DNA of 64,000 bases from contig CAZNHZ010000001.1 of NCBI GenBank assembly GCA_964573015.1, forward strand, positions 359,493 through 423,492, in the 5' to 3' direction. Under the pieces are notes generated by a model. That model did not search any database, was not told the origin of the DNA, and worked only from the letters and a program-made list of their open reading frames with translations. Source of the DNA: JAPUDQ01 sp964573015 (GTDB lineage: Bacteria > Patescibacteriota > Saccharimonadia > Saccharimonadales > Saccharimonadaceae). The first letter of the stretch is position 1. The number at the start of each line of letters is the position of its first letter. The position numbers were made by a program, and so were the translations under genes. Positions 51,039 to 59,871 of this stretch are shown here, piece by piece.

Positions 51039-51906
51039 CGAGCGGCTCGTCAGCGGGCTGAAACGATCCGACACTCCGGTACTGCGAGGACTTATTGAGC
51101 GTGGTTATGATATCGCGGCCATCGTCGTAAATCATACCGATGCCATATCCCGCAGCGCCCGAAGACTTGAAGTCGCCGAGATTGCCGAAGTGCATAACAT
51201 CCCTGTTTTGTCGCCTGATCAGCTGAGAGATATCGAGCAAGAGCTTCGAGATTTTCGTGCCGACGCGGCTATTCTCGCTGCCTACGGGCGAATTATACCT
51301 CAAAGCATAATTGATGTGTTCAGTCCGATCGGTATCATCAATATTCACCCGTCGCTACTGCCAAGACACCGCGGGCCGACGCCAATTGAGACAACGATCC
51401 TAGCCGGCGATAGTGAAGCCGGCGTGAGTATCATGCAGCTATCGCCAGGCATGGACGAGGGCCCGGTATACGGTCAAGCTCATGTAGCTCTGCGCGGCGA
51501 CGAAACAAAATTCGAGCTGCACGACGAGCTGGCGCGGCACGGCGCCGAGCTGTTGTTTAAACTCCTACCCGGTATATTGGACGGCTCGATCGTACCGAAA
51601 CCACAGACTAATAACGGTGTATCATATACAACACTAATTCAGAAACAGGATGGAGTGGTCGATCCAGCAACAGAGACAGCCGAAGCAATCGTTCGCAAAG
51701 TACGAGCGCATCTCGGCTTCCCCAAAAGCCGTCTAAACTATAAAAATACTGATGTAATTTTGACTGCGGCAAAACCGATCGCTGCGCCTATCGAAAATGA
51801 GCTTTGCGTGCGGTGTAAACAAAACTCCACCCTGCTGGTGGAGTCACTTATCGCGCCAAACGGTAAATCGATGAGCGGTAGCGCTTACCTACGCGGCTTG
51901 CGCTGA
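51010..51906 (+). CDS. fmt: Methionyl-tRNA formyltransferase
   Basis: 298 residues. Catalytic core segments NIHPSLLPRHRGPTPIETTI (Asn, His of the formyl-transfer site) and MDEGPVYGQ with the catalytic Asp; C-terminal OB-like domain (GFPKSRLNYKNTDVILTAAK). Adds formyl to Met-tRNAi. def and fmt act at opposite ends of the same cycle and are coupled by a 29-nt overlap. The start at 51010 is the first with full homology; the end touches the convergent DUF5663 gene. Confidence 0.94.
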   Translation: MSRRLVFFGNERLVSGLKRSDTPVLRGLIERGYDIAAIVVNHTDAISRSARRLEVAEIAEVHNIPVLSPDQLRDIEQELRDFRADAAILAAYGRIIPQSIIDVFSPIGIINIHPSLLPRHRGPTPIETTILAGDSEAGVSIMQLSPGMDEGPVYGQAHVALRGDETKFELHDELARHGAELLFKLLPGILDGSIVPKPQTNNGVSYTTLIQKQDGVVDPATETAEAIVRKVRAHLGFPKSRLNYKNTDVILTAAKPIAAPIENELCVRCKQNSTLLVESLIAPNGKSMSGSAYLRGLR

Positions 51907-52338
51907 ATCAGCCGCATCGCTGCCTGACATGATTTGCGGCGCATTGGTGCGGATTTCGTTTTTGAGATTTTCGAGTTCGTTTGCTACAACATCACGATAG
52001 TCGGGTCGATTAATCTCCAGCCATTTGAGCGAGCCGTATTCGCACAATACGGCCAATTCTGATGTCCCCTCTGGCGCTGACTGCGATAATTGAACAAAAT
52101 CTTGCCGCGACGCATAGTCAGGCATGTTTGCCAAAAACCAGTCACGAACTTTTTGCTCGTCTTGATCTACAAAAGCCTCAAACTCACCCATCTGGCTCTC
52201 GCTTAACCCCTCGGACAATTTGGTACCGACGCGCAGCTCCAGCTCTTCATAGATATGCTGCAAAAACGCTTGTTTTTGGTCATCCGGCAATCCCGCCAGA
52301 CCGACATCAGTGAGAAAATTGTCATCGAGTTGAAACAT
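51889..52338 (-). CDS. DUF5663-type protein
   Basis: 149 residues from the ATG at 52338 (MFQLDDNFLTDVGLAGLPDD). Helical and acidic; the order LDDNFL-x-GLAGLPDDQKQAFL, ELELRVGTKLSEGLSESQMGEF, DWFLANMPDYASRQD fits the CPR-wide DUF5663 family. Function unknown. Minus-strand TATAAT (about 52369-52374) with a 30-nt leader containing AGGAAC. The last 18 nt overlap the convergent fmt end. Confidence 0.8.
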   Translation of the reverse strand: MFQLDDNFLTDVGLAGLPDDQKQAFLQHIYEELELRVGTKLSEGLSESQMGEFEAFVDQDEQKVRDWFLANMPDYASRQDFVQLSQSAPEGTSELAVLCEYGSLKWLEINRPDYRDVVANELENLKNEIRTNAPQIMSGSDAADSAQAA

Positions 52339-52410
52339 GCTGTACTGTTCCTGTTTAGTTGTTATGTCTATTATACTACGACTTGGCCCGAAACAACCGC
52401 CTGACACCAA

Positions 52411-52436
52411 AACACCCCCGATCGCTCGAGGGTGTT
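52411..52436. terminator. Hairpin terminator
   Basis: AACACCC/GGGTGTT with inner CGA/TCG around TCGC, flanked by A and T runs, between the LPXTG gene and the DUF5663 leader. Confidence 0.6.
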
Positions 52437-52526
52437 TGTGGTTATAGGCCGCTTGTGCAAGCCGCCTCAATTCTCTTTTTAGAAAAGAATGTAGAGGAAA
52501 GCGGTCAGTCTTCTCTCTCGAAGCGG

Positions 52527-53960
52527 CTAGCGATTCAAAGCGTCGCGCAGGGCGGCACGTGAACGAACATAGCTGCTGATACCAAGACCAAGCGCGCTCG
52601 ACCCGAAGAGTCCGCCGATTACGGCGCCAGGACCGGTGCTAGGCAACGTGTCTGGTGTCGGTGCAGCCGCACACCTGCTCATATCGCGAGTGTATTTGGC
52701 CGTATCGTAATCTTTTTTGTTGATTGTAATGATTTGTTTGGTCGTAAGATCACAAACCTGCTCTTTACAATCGGCCAGATTTTTCGAGTGCTTGGCACTA
52801 TCAAAATCTTTTTCGGCAATTTCCTTGACTTCCCAGGTTTTTAGATCACAAACCGTGATCTTACCCGGCGCTTCACACGTCTTGTCAACAGTGACAATAG
52901 CGTCATCGGTTTTGGTACCGGCGCCGGTTATGACGCTGGCCACGTTTTTGAGCGTGTTGGTACCGCAACTAAGCTTGTCTTTATCGGCAACTTTGGCACT
53001 AAATCGCACCCAAGCACTGGCCTGAGGTGTGTAATTGCCGATGTTAATACCACCGGCAGTGACACCGTCGGCAACCGATTTACCATTATGATTCTCACCA
53101 TTTGCCAGGACTGTCGAACCGGCTACATAGCTGAGTCCGGCTGGCAGTGTATCTTTAATCGTGACATTTTCTTGAACGAGGTTACCGGTATTTTGGTAAC
53201 GAATCAAGAAATCAACCGTTTCGCCCGGCTTGGCTGCATAGGTCTCAACCCAGCCACCACTTGTCGTGCTGTGAGCACGAACTTGCTTACTCATCGTAAA
53301 GCTGCTTGTAGTATCTTTGACACGGAATTTGAATGTTACAATTCCGGCATATTCCAAGCAGCCTCGCCAATCACCTGATAAGTCTTTGTCACCGACTTTG
53401 ACGCCGGTAGTCAAGATTGTATCAGGCAGATCGACTTGCTGAGCGTGTGTCGATAGATGCGCAGAACCGCTGACATACTCGAGATCAACCTTGTTGGTAC
53501 TCTTGAGTTCAGCTGTGTCCCAGACTTCGGTTGGCGTCGCGTTGCTGGCTTTAACAAAACCATCAACGGTATCGCTACCGGTTACGCTAGCTGGTACCAC
53601 TGCTCGTACTGTAGTATCTTTTGCTACACCTTTGCCGCTAGCATTGTAGTCAGGGTGAGCGTTGTTGTGTACATATACCTGTACCTGGTATTCATGACCC
53701 GGTACGAGGTTGGTACTATCACCGTAGCTGCTTCCGGTAGTAAGGTCACGAACTATGACAAACTCGCGCTCGTCACCGTAGTTTGGGTTATTGGTTATCG
53801 AGTTAAACACGGGGTGATCTGCCGGATTTTCCATTGTATATGTTGTCCGGCTAGGACCCCACGCAAATGCCGCAGCTGTACCGACTGTTGCCAGTACCAG
53901 GGCTGCTACAACCGCAAAATGCTTCGGCACGTAGCGTAGCTTCGTAAGTAGATTTCTCAT
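52527..53960 (-). CDS. LPXTG-anchored surface protein with DUF11-type domain
   Basis: 477 residues from the ATG at 53960 (MRNLLTKLRYVPKHFAVVAA), with AAAGGAGAG upstream. Signal peptide ~12-35 (AVVAALVLATVGTAAAFAWG). Two beta domains; the second has the DUF11 pattern (PGETVDFLIRYQNTGNLVQE, ITIKDTLPAGLSYVAGS-like). Then two Cys-containing repeats (ITVCDLKTWEVKEIAEKDFD, EQVCDLTTKQIITINKKDYD). C terminus LPSTG, hydrophobic segment, RSRAALRDALNR: a sortase substrate. No sortase is in the window. Probably displayed on the cell and involved in contact. Confidence 0.9.
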   Translation of the reverse strand: MRNLLTKLRYVPKHFAVVAALVLATVGTAAAFAWGPSRTTYTMENPADHPVFNSITNNPNYGDEREFVIVRDLTTGSSYGDSTNLVPGHEYQVQVYVHNNAHPDYNASGKGVAKDTTVRAVVPASVTGSDTVDGFVKASNATPTEVWDTAELKSTNKVDLEYVSGSAHLSTHAQQVDLPDTILTTGVKVGDKDLSGDWRGCLEYAGIVTFKFRVKDTTSSFTMSKQVRAHSTTSGGWVETYAAKPGETVDFLIRYQNTGNLVQENVTIKDTLPAGLSYVAGSTVLANGENHNGKSVADGVTAGGINIGNYTPQASAWVRFSAKVADKDKLSCGTNTLKNVASVITGAGTKTDDAIVTVDKTCEAPGKITVCDLKTWEVKEIAEKDFDSAKHSKNLADCKEQVCDLTTKQIITINKKDYDTAKYTRDMSRCAAAPTPDTLPSTGPGAVIGGLFGSSALGLGISSYVRSRAALRDALNR

Positions 53961-54283
53961 AAATCTCTCCTTTTTTAAGTTAATAATCAAAAGAACACAA
54001 TTTTCGCGAATTTACTTCGCGTTGCGAGCGGAGGGGTGAGCCCCTCCCAAAATCTTCAGGTCGGCTTGTTAACGTGCCTCATATGCTGCACATTTACATC
54101 TCTAAGTAGCAACGTGTCAAATCATGTCGTTTCACATGTTGAGTCACCGGAGCGACTCGTCTATCTCGGGGCAATAGCCCTAGCAAGAGAGAGTCGCTCC
54201 GATGGGAGCGAAAGTAGTAGGAGTAGGAGGGGAGGCCCTCCCCCGCCCTGATTTCTCAGAGCGAGGGAGGAGCCTCAGTTATC
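53961..54283. other. Intergenic region with hairpins
   Basis: No gene seen. GGAGGGG/CCCCTCC (54030-54047), GGAGCGACTC/GAGTCGCTCC (54149-54158 with 54191-54200) and a GGAGGG/CCCTCC hairpin near 54229 lie downstream of the minus-strand gene at 54284 and may end or protect its mRNA. 54090-54138 resembles 56592-56670 in inverted order. Confidence 0.5.
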
Positions 54284-55771
54284 TCAGGGAGCTGCTGGGC
54301 CGCCCGAGATATTGTTGCCGCTGCCGACATTGACCGCCCCCGTGGGGGCGACGTTACCGTCGCCCGCCGGAGCCGGAGCGGTAGTACTCGTCCCAGAGCC
54401 AAGCACCGGACCAGTATGCGTCGGCCGCGGTTCTGGCGAAGCCGTCGTAGTGCCCGAAGGGCGCGGCGACTGGCCAGGCGGCGGCGGCGCCGACGGCTTC
54501 GGCCCAGGCGTGCTGGGCGTCGGCGTCGGGGTCGGCGTCGGCTTGACCGGTGGTGGCGTGGGCTTGACCGGCGGTGGCGTTGACGGTGACGGCGGTAGCG
54601 TCGGCTTGGCCGGCTTGCTCGGCGGCGGTGCCGGTTTCGTCGGCGTTGGCTGGGTCGGCGTCGGTGCCGCAGGCCTCGACTCGGCCGGTCTGGCCGGCGG
54701 CGGGCCGTTCTTGACGAACTGACGCGGCAACCACCAAAGATTGGCGCAGTCGTCGAACCCACCACTGTCACCACGCAAGCCAGTCACCTGGCCGTCGGTG
54801 TACACCAGCGGTGCCAGCGACACGCGGACCATCTTGCGACAATCCACAAAATCCTGCACCTGCTCGCTGCCAAAGCCGCGAGTATTGACGATGCAGGTGT
54901 CGTGCCGGACGATGTCCATCTTGCCAGCGGCTACCGTACCGACATACGTCGCCGCCTGGGCGCGCACATCGGCATCGGAGATGCCGGACCAGTTGAACAC
55001 CTGGATGACACGGGTGTCGAACCCCTTGCCATCTGCCGCCCAACGCTCGATGTCCGACCAGTCGAAACCGGTCATAGACTTACGAGCGTTAACACCGTCC
55101 TTGTACCACTGTCGGTCGCCAATACAGGCGACAAACTCAGTCCAGTTGCGAGACAGAGTCGGACAGTCGAAGGTGGCCGGCGAACGTGGGTCGGCCGTGG
55201 TGTTGACGGGTGTCGCCTCATCGCCGGCCTGGTCGGCCAAAGGCAACGAGCGAAGCTCGCCATTGGCGTCTTCGATACCCGCCGTGCCATCACTGGGCGG
55301 CGGTGTTGTCGCCGAGGTCGTCGGTGACGGCGAAGCAGACGAAGGGCTGACCGAAGGTGTCGGCCGCGGCCGCGTCGTCGTGCTCGCACTGGGCTCGGGA
55401 TTCGATGACCCCGAGCCTCCACTGCTCATCCACGCCGACATGTTGCCGACGGAGATGGTGAAGGCCAGCAGAACTGTCACGACGAGCACAACAATTCCGG
55501 TAAGAGTCTGACCCCAGAAAGTGCGGGTCCGAGCCCTGACGCCGACAGCGTCTACCCAGGCAATGGTCTCGCGACTCGTCACCCGGTAGCCGATGATGAA
55601 GATCACCGCGAAGATGATCCACTCGATCGGGCTGAGGTTGTCGCGCCAGATGATCGCCACGCCGAGCGCGACGTACACCAGCGCGAGCCCGAAGTTGCGG
55701 CGCACCAGCGCCGCGACTGCCCCGATCGCAACCACGATCAAGGCGATGGCGATGAGAAAACTCATCATCAA
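54284..55771 (-). CDS. Membrane protein with long Pro/Ser/Thr-rich tail, unknown
   Basis: 495 residues. Three or four membrane helices in the first ~110 residues (FLIAIALIVVAIGAVAALV, LALVYVALGVAIIW, WIIFAVIFIIGYRV, IVVLVVTVLLAFTISVGNM); a Ser/Pro linker; a globular outer domain ~200-345 with paired cysteines (FDCPTLSRNWTEFVACIGDR, DTCIVNTRGFGSEQVQDFVDC); then ~130 residues of Pro/Thr/Lys repeats. No catalytic motif found. GAGGAAGTGATTG precedes the start. GC content and codons are far richer in G/C than in neighbours. Cotranscribed with the KPEP-repeat gene. Confidence 0.75.
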   Translation of the reverse strand: MMMSFLIAIALIVVAIGAVAALVRRNFGLALVYVALGVAIIWRDNLSPIEWIIFAVIFIIGYRVTSRETIAWVDAVGVRARTRTFWGQTLTGIVVLVVTVLLAFTISVGNMSAWMSSGGSGSSNPEPSASTTTRPRPTPSVSPSSASPSPTTSATTPPPSDGTAGIEDANGELRSLPLADQAGDEATPVNTTADPRSPATFDCPTLSRNWTEFVACIGDRQWYKDGVNARKSMTGFDWSDIERWAADGKGFDTRVIQVFNWSGISDADVRAQAATYVGTVAAGKMDIVRHDTCIVNTRGFGSEQVQDFVDCRKMVRVSLAPLVYTDGQVTGLRGDSGGFDDCANLWWLPRQFVKNGPPPARPAESRPAAPTPTQPTPTKPAPPPSKPAKPTLPPSPSTPPPVKPTPPPVKPTPTPTPTPSTPGPKPSAPPPPGQSPRPSGTTTASPEPRPTHTGPVLGSGTSTTAPAPAGDGNVAPTGAVNVGSGNNISGGPAAP

Positions 55772-55798
55772 TCACTTCCTCTCATGGTGTTGACCTGG

Positions 55799-56248
55799 TC
55801 ACTTGTGACTGGGGCTGGGCGACGGCTTGCCAGCCACGAAGTCCATGGCCCTGCGCCCCCACCCACCACTGGGTGCGGCAGGCGCGGGAGCCGGCTCGGG
55901 CTTGGGCTTGGGCTTGGGCTCGGGCTTGGGCTTGGGCTTGGGCTCGGGCTTGGGCTCGGGCTCGGGCTTGGGCTCGGGCTCGGGCTTGGGCTTGGGCGTA
56001 GAGCTCTCCGACAGCCGAACGGCCTTCAGGCGCGTGTTGCGCTTCCTCGCGGCCTTGACCTGCTGGTCGAGTGGCTGGTCGTTGTCGACCGCCGACTCGT
56101 TGAGAACTTCCTGGAGCTCCCGCATGATCCTGTTGATGTGCTCGGCCGTCTGCTCGTCGAGGCTGTCCAACTCCTCGCGGAGCTTACTGTCGACAGCCTC
56201 ATCACCTGTGGTTGCAGCGTCCAGAATGTCTTTGAGTGCATACTTCAT
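55799..56248 (-). CDS. Coiled-coil protein with K/E-P repeat tail
   Basis: 149 residues. Residues 1-78 are charged helices (ALKDILDAATTGDEAVDSKL, EELDSLDEQTAEHINRIMRE, LQEVLNESAVDNDQ); then 18 or so KP/EP dipeptides and a Pro/Ala/Ser end. GAAAGGAAAGTC precedes the ATG. No signal peptide or membrane segment, so the proline-rich rod should be cytoplasmic unless exported otherwise. Unknown function; upstream partner of the membrane protein at 54284. Confidence 0.75.
   Translation of the reverse strand: MKYALKDILDAATTGDEAVDSKLREELDSLDEQTAEHINRIMRELQEVLNESAVDNDQPLDQQVKAARKRNTRLKAVRLSESSTPKPKPEPEPKPEPEPKPEPKPKPKPEPKPKPKPEPAPAPAAPSGGWGRRAMDFVAGKPSPSPSHK
55893..56000. repeat. Hexanucleotide tandem repeat encoding KP/EP
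   Basis: About 18 units of GGGCTT or GGGCTC (minus strand AAGCCC/GAGCCC), coding Lys-Pro and Glu-Pro. Six-base units keep the frame if copies are gained or lost. Confidence 0.9.
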
Positions 56249-56430
56249 GACTTTCCTTTCGGGTCTGTTGTGTGTATTCAGTTGTGGTTGTCGCTATGTG
56301 TACTTATGTTTCCGCGATAGCGGCCAACCTCCCCGAAAGGAGGCATCGGCTCGATATACTGCAGTAATATCGAGCGTGGCAAGATAATGACTTGTTGTAA
56401 TTAAATCATCAGCTTGCTACGCTCGATCTG
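56249..56430 (-). promoter_or_regulatory. Switch-like leader of the GC-rich two-gene operon
   Basis: On the minus strand, ATCGAGCGTAGCAAG (56413-56427) can pair with CTTGCCACGCTCGAT (56369-56383); the end of that second segment can instead pair with the downstream TATCGAGC (56349-56357 with 56367-56375). The two hairpins exclude each other. A CCTCC-TTTC-GGGGAGG-type hairpin and CCGC/GCGG follow before the start codon. Confidence 0.55.
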
Positions 56431-56848
56431 CTTATATATCGGCTAAAATTACTCAAAACTACTACTTACGCATGCTATGCGAGCAGTAGCTCAAGCACAG
56501 CGCGGCACGCACGTCATACCCTCTCACATTGCGGCGATGAGAGGACTTGGCGACGCGTCGAGCCACGCTATGCTTGATATGCACACATAGGCATATGAAA
56601 TAGCATGATTTGACACAACTCTCGAGTAATCTCGCAAGAGACTCGAAAGTTGCTACCGAGTTGTAAACGTACCTCATCTCCCGTAGAGCGGTCGATAACG
56701 GCACTTCATGAGTCCCACCTCTAGACCTGCCGCAATACGTTGATACTTATAAATTATCACATAAATAAACTTATGTCAATATATATTGCCATTTTTCGTT
56801 TCTATACACAAGCATGTTACACGGAAGCTCCCCGTGGTTGATACAAGC
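56431..56848. other. Long intergenic region, no firm gene
   Basis: An 80-codon minus-strand frame (56462-56704, GTG start) is Cys/Arg-rich and not convincing. AACTTTCGAGT/ACTCGAGAGTT-like hairpin near 56616-56650, and the inverted repeat partner of 54090-54138 at 56592-56670. Otherwise AT-rich at the infB side. Confidence 0.4.
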
Positions 56849-58612
56849 TTAGAGAGTGCGTTTTTTTAGTTCTCGAGTGAAAAACTCGAGTCGATCGTTT
56901 ACTTCGACCGTCAGCTTGCCCTCGGTACGCAATTCTAGACCGCATTGTTCGCCCTCAAACACCTCTTTGGCCTCTTGCTGTTGACGCTGGACATGAGCAA
57001 CTGTCGCTTCGGCAATCTGGTCTTTGCCGCGCTTGATTCGAGTTAGCAAATCGGGCATTACTTTGCCGCGCAGCACTTCACCGCCACAGATGACACTATC
57101 ACGTGTTGTACGAAATACACCAAGGACTTTCAATTCCCCCACTTCGGTATCGACAATCTCGGGTGCCAGTTTTGCTTCCATCTCTCCGCGGACATCGTCA
57201 AGCAGCTCATATATCACCCGAAAATTGCGCACCGCCACCTTGTCGCGCATTGCCGTACGCTTGACCGCCGGCGGCAGCAAAACATTAAATCCATAGATAA
57301 TCGCCCCTGAAGATGATGCCAATCTTACATCATTCTCCGATATATTGCCGACTCCGGAGCGAATCACCCGAACACTGACTTCTTTGGTATCAAGCAATTT
57401 GAGGCTATCGATCAGCGACGTGAGCGATCCCTGCACATCGGCGCGTACAATCACTTCTAACACCTGGGTTTCGTCTTGTTTCTTCATAAGATTTAGAATA
57501 TCCGAACCTGTAACGTTGCTGCTGACAGCGTTGTGCTCGAGCTCGCTGCGGTGCTGCGCTACCAGTTGGCGGGCTTCTTTTTCGTTTTTGACTACCACAA
57601 ACCGATCGCCAAAACTCGGCAGCTCCTTAAACCCAGTGACGGTTGCCGGCGTCGAAGGACCGGACTCTTTGAGCGCCCGTCCGGCATAGTCTACCAGTGT
57701 TCGCACTCGGCCATGACTTAGACCGGCGACAATATGCTGGCTCGGTTTTAAGACACCATGCTCGACGAGCATGCTCACCTCGGCACCCCGGCCCGGCTCC
57801 ATGTGCGCCTCGATGATAAGACCCTCGGCCGGTACGTCGGTCTCGGCCCGCAGCTCCTCGATATCGGCCACAAGCAGCACCATATCGAGCAACTTGTCGA
57901 GATTTTCCCCTGTTTTGGCACTCACCGGCACCATAATCGTGTCACCGCCCCACTCCTCAGGATTGAGATGATGCTCGCTCGCCAGCTGTCCTTTGACCAT
58001 ATCGACATTTGCCGTCGGTTTGTCGATTTTGTTGATCGCAACGACGATCTTGGCATGAGCTTCTTGGGCAAATTTGATCGCTTCGACCGTCTGCGGCTTG
58101 ACGCCGTCGTCGGCTGCGACCACTATAATCACCACATCGGTCAGCGCCGCACCGTGTTGCCGCAACGCCGCAAACGCCTCATGCCCCGGCGTATCAAGCA
58201 ATGTGATCGAACGATCGCCCCGTACAGTCTGGTAAGCACTAATATGCTGGGTAATACCGCCAGCTTCGCCCTCGACAACTTTGCTATCGAGCAGCGCATC
58301 GAGCAGACTCGTCTTGCCATGATCGACATGGCCCATCACGGCCACAATTGGCGGTCGCTCACTGGCTTTGTCGGTCAGCTCGCGCTTAGAGGCTACGCTT
58401 GGTTCACTGACAGAAACTTGCACAATATCGACATCTAGCCCCAGCTCGTCAGCAATAATCTGCGCTGTTTCGACATCAATCCGCTGATTGAGCGTTGCCA
58501 TAATGCCGTTTTTGAACAGCTCGCCGATCAGAGTTGTCGCCGGCAAATCAAGTTTTTCGGCCAGTTCACCGACGGTTATTTGCGCCGGAACCCGCAGGAT
58601 TTTTTCTGCCAT
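56849..58612 (-). CDS. infB: Translation initiation factor IF-2
   Basis: 587 residues from the ATG at 58612 (MAEKILRVPAQITVGELAEK), with AAAGGAG upstream. Short form with a small N domain, then the GTPase: GHVDHGKTSLLDALL (G1), GGITQHISAY (G2), DTPGHEAF (G3), NKIDKP (G4), VSAKTG (G5), followed by domains II to IV. It brings fMet-tRNA to the 30S subunit. It follows rpsA by 72 nt on the same strand. Confidence 0.97.
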   Translation of the reverse strand: MAEKILRVPAQITVGELAEKLDLPATTLIGELFKNGIMATLNQRIDVETAQIIADELGLDVDIVQVSVSEPSVASKRELTDKASERPPIVAVMGHVDHGKTSLLDALLDSKVVEGEAGGITQHISAYQTVRGDRSITLLDTPGHEAFAALRQHGAALTDVVIIVVAADDGVKPQTVEAIKFAQEAHAKIVVAINKIDKPTANVDMVKGQLASEHHLNPEEWGGDTIMVPVSAKTGENLDKLLDMVLLVADIEELRAETDVPAEGLIIEAHMEPGRGAEVSMLVEHGVLKPSQHIVAGLSHGRVRTLVDYAGRALKESGPSTPATVTGFKELPSFGDRFVVVKNEKEARQLVAQHRSELEHNAVSSNVTGSDILNLMKKQDETQVLEVIVRADVQGSLTSLIDSLKLLDTKEVSVRVIRSGVGNISENDVRLASSSGAIIYGFNVLLPPAVKRTAMRDKVAVRNFRVIYELLDDVRGEMEAKLAPEIVDTEVGELKVLGVFRTTRDSVICGGEVLRGKVMPDLLTRIKRGKDQIAEATVAHVQRQQQEAKEVFEGEQCGLELRTEGKLTVEVNDRLEFFTRELKKRTL

Positions 58613-58684
58613 AGATAACTCCTTTCTCTTACAGGCGTAGCGACAGTCGCGTGGATCACCGCGGGGGTCATCCACACTTGGTCA

Positions 58685-59767
58685 TTACGACTTTTTCTTA
58701 CTCTTACTTTTAGCGGTCTTGAGACTGAGGCTGATCTTGCGGTTTTCTTTGTCGATCTCAAGCACAGTGAAAGTTTTACGCTCGTTAAGCGTAAATACCT
58801 TTTCAGGATCGGCACTTTCACCCTCGCCAAGCTCGCTGACATGAACCAGCGCTTCAACCGCCGGGCTGATCTGAACAAATGCACCAAACGGCGTGATACG
58901 TGTCACCGTGCCCTCGACTTCTTGTCCTGATGTAAATTTGTCAACTTCTTTCAGCCAAGGGTCTTCTTGCAGCTGTTTCATGCTAAGGCTGAGACGCTCT
59001 TTGTCGATGGCGATAATCTTGGCCTCAATCGTATCACCAACCTTGACGTAATCGCCAGGATTGTTGACACGCTCCCATGAAATTTCTGAGATATGCACCA
59101 AGCCCTCGATACCGCTGACATTGACAAACGCGCCGAAATCAACAACTCCGGTTACAACACCAGATACGGTGTCGCCGACTTTGAGCTTCTCAAAGCGCTC
59201 GGCCAAGCCCTCTTTGACAGCTTCTTTTTCGCTAAAGATCAGCTTGTTAGCTTTGCGGTCGGCGTCTAGAATACGAACACTCAGACTGGTGCCGATCAAA
59301 CTGTTGAGCCGCTGCAAAATCTCGTCTTTGTCGGCTCCGCCAACCCGTGGATAATGCTCAGCTGAGAGTTGTGACACCGGCAAAAAGCCGCGTACACCCT
59401 CGAGCTCGATGAGCAAACCGCCGCGATTGGCGTCATAAGGCTGAACCTCGATCGTCTCACCGGCCTCGATGATACGCTGCAGCTCGTCCCAGCCGCGATC
59501 TTTGGCGGCTTTGCGAAGACTCAACAGGCTGTAGCCATTCTCCATCTCTGTTTCGACCACACTTGCGGTAACGGCTTCACCGGCCTCAAGAGTTTTGCCA
59601 AAACCGATCTCTCGGCGTGGCACAATACCGACTCCAAGCGGGCCGAGATCAACCATCACCTCGTGTTTTTGCACGCTGAGGATTGTACCGTCGACAACTT
59701 CACCTTGAGTCAGTTGTTGGATCGTTTCCTGCGCTAGCAGGTCATCCATAGTAATTGTTTTTGTCAT
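58685..59767 (-). CDS. rpsA: 30S ribosomal protein S1
   Basis: 360 residues with four S1 (OB) domains: GEVVDGTILSVQKHEVMVDL, AGETIEVQPYDANRGGLLIE, VGDTVSGVVTGVVDFGAFVN with GIEGLVHISEISWERV, and GQEVEGTVTRITPFGAFVQI with VEALVHVSELGEGE; Lys/Ser-rich tail. The four-domain length is that of Gram-positive and CPR S1. If most transcripts are leaderless, S1 may be needed less for start selection; this is only a thought. No clear ribosome-binding site; TATTATGAC before the ATG. Confidence 0.95.
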   Translation of the reverse strand: MTKTITMDDLLAQETIQQLTQGEVVDGTILSVQKHEVMVDLGPLGVGIVPRREIGFGKTLEAGEAVTASVVETEMENGYSLLSLRKAAKDRGWDELQRIIEAGETIEVQPYDANRGGLLIELEGVRGFLPVSQLSAEHYPRVGGADKDEILQRLNSLIGTSLSVRILDADRKANKLIFSEKEAVKEGLAERFEKLKVGDTVSGVVTGVVDFGAFVNVSGIEGLVHISEISWERVNNPGDYVKVGDTIEAKIIAIDKERLSLSMKQLQEDPWLKEVDKFTSGQEVEGTVTRITPFGAFVQISPAVEALVHVSELGEGESADPEKVFTLNERKTFTVLEIDKENRKISLSLKTAKSKSKKKS

Positions 59768-59871
59768 AATAAGGTTATGACTCCCTTCTATAGTGTATTT
59801 CCCTCAAAAAGCATACAAAATATAGCTTCCCAAAAGATTACTACCACTATACCACTGTTAACAGAGATAGT

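Noticed and set aside
54312..54722. Gly-rich plus-strand frame opposite the Pro-rich tail
   Set aside because: Mirror of Pro/Thr codons of the minus-strand gene; no start signal.
55784..56320. Leu-Gly repeat protein on the plus strand
   Set aside because: Artefact of the GGGCTT/GGGCTC repeat read on the wrong strand; the minus frame has a ribosome-binding site and balanced composition.
56462..56704. 80-codon gene on the minus strand
   Set aside because: GTG start without a ribosome-binding site, odd Cys/Arg-rich product, and the region holds hairpins and a repeat instead.
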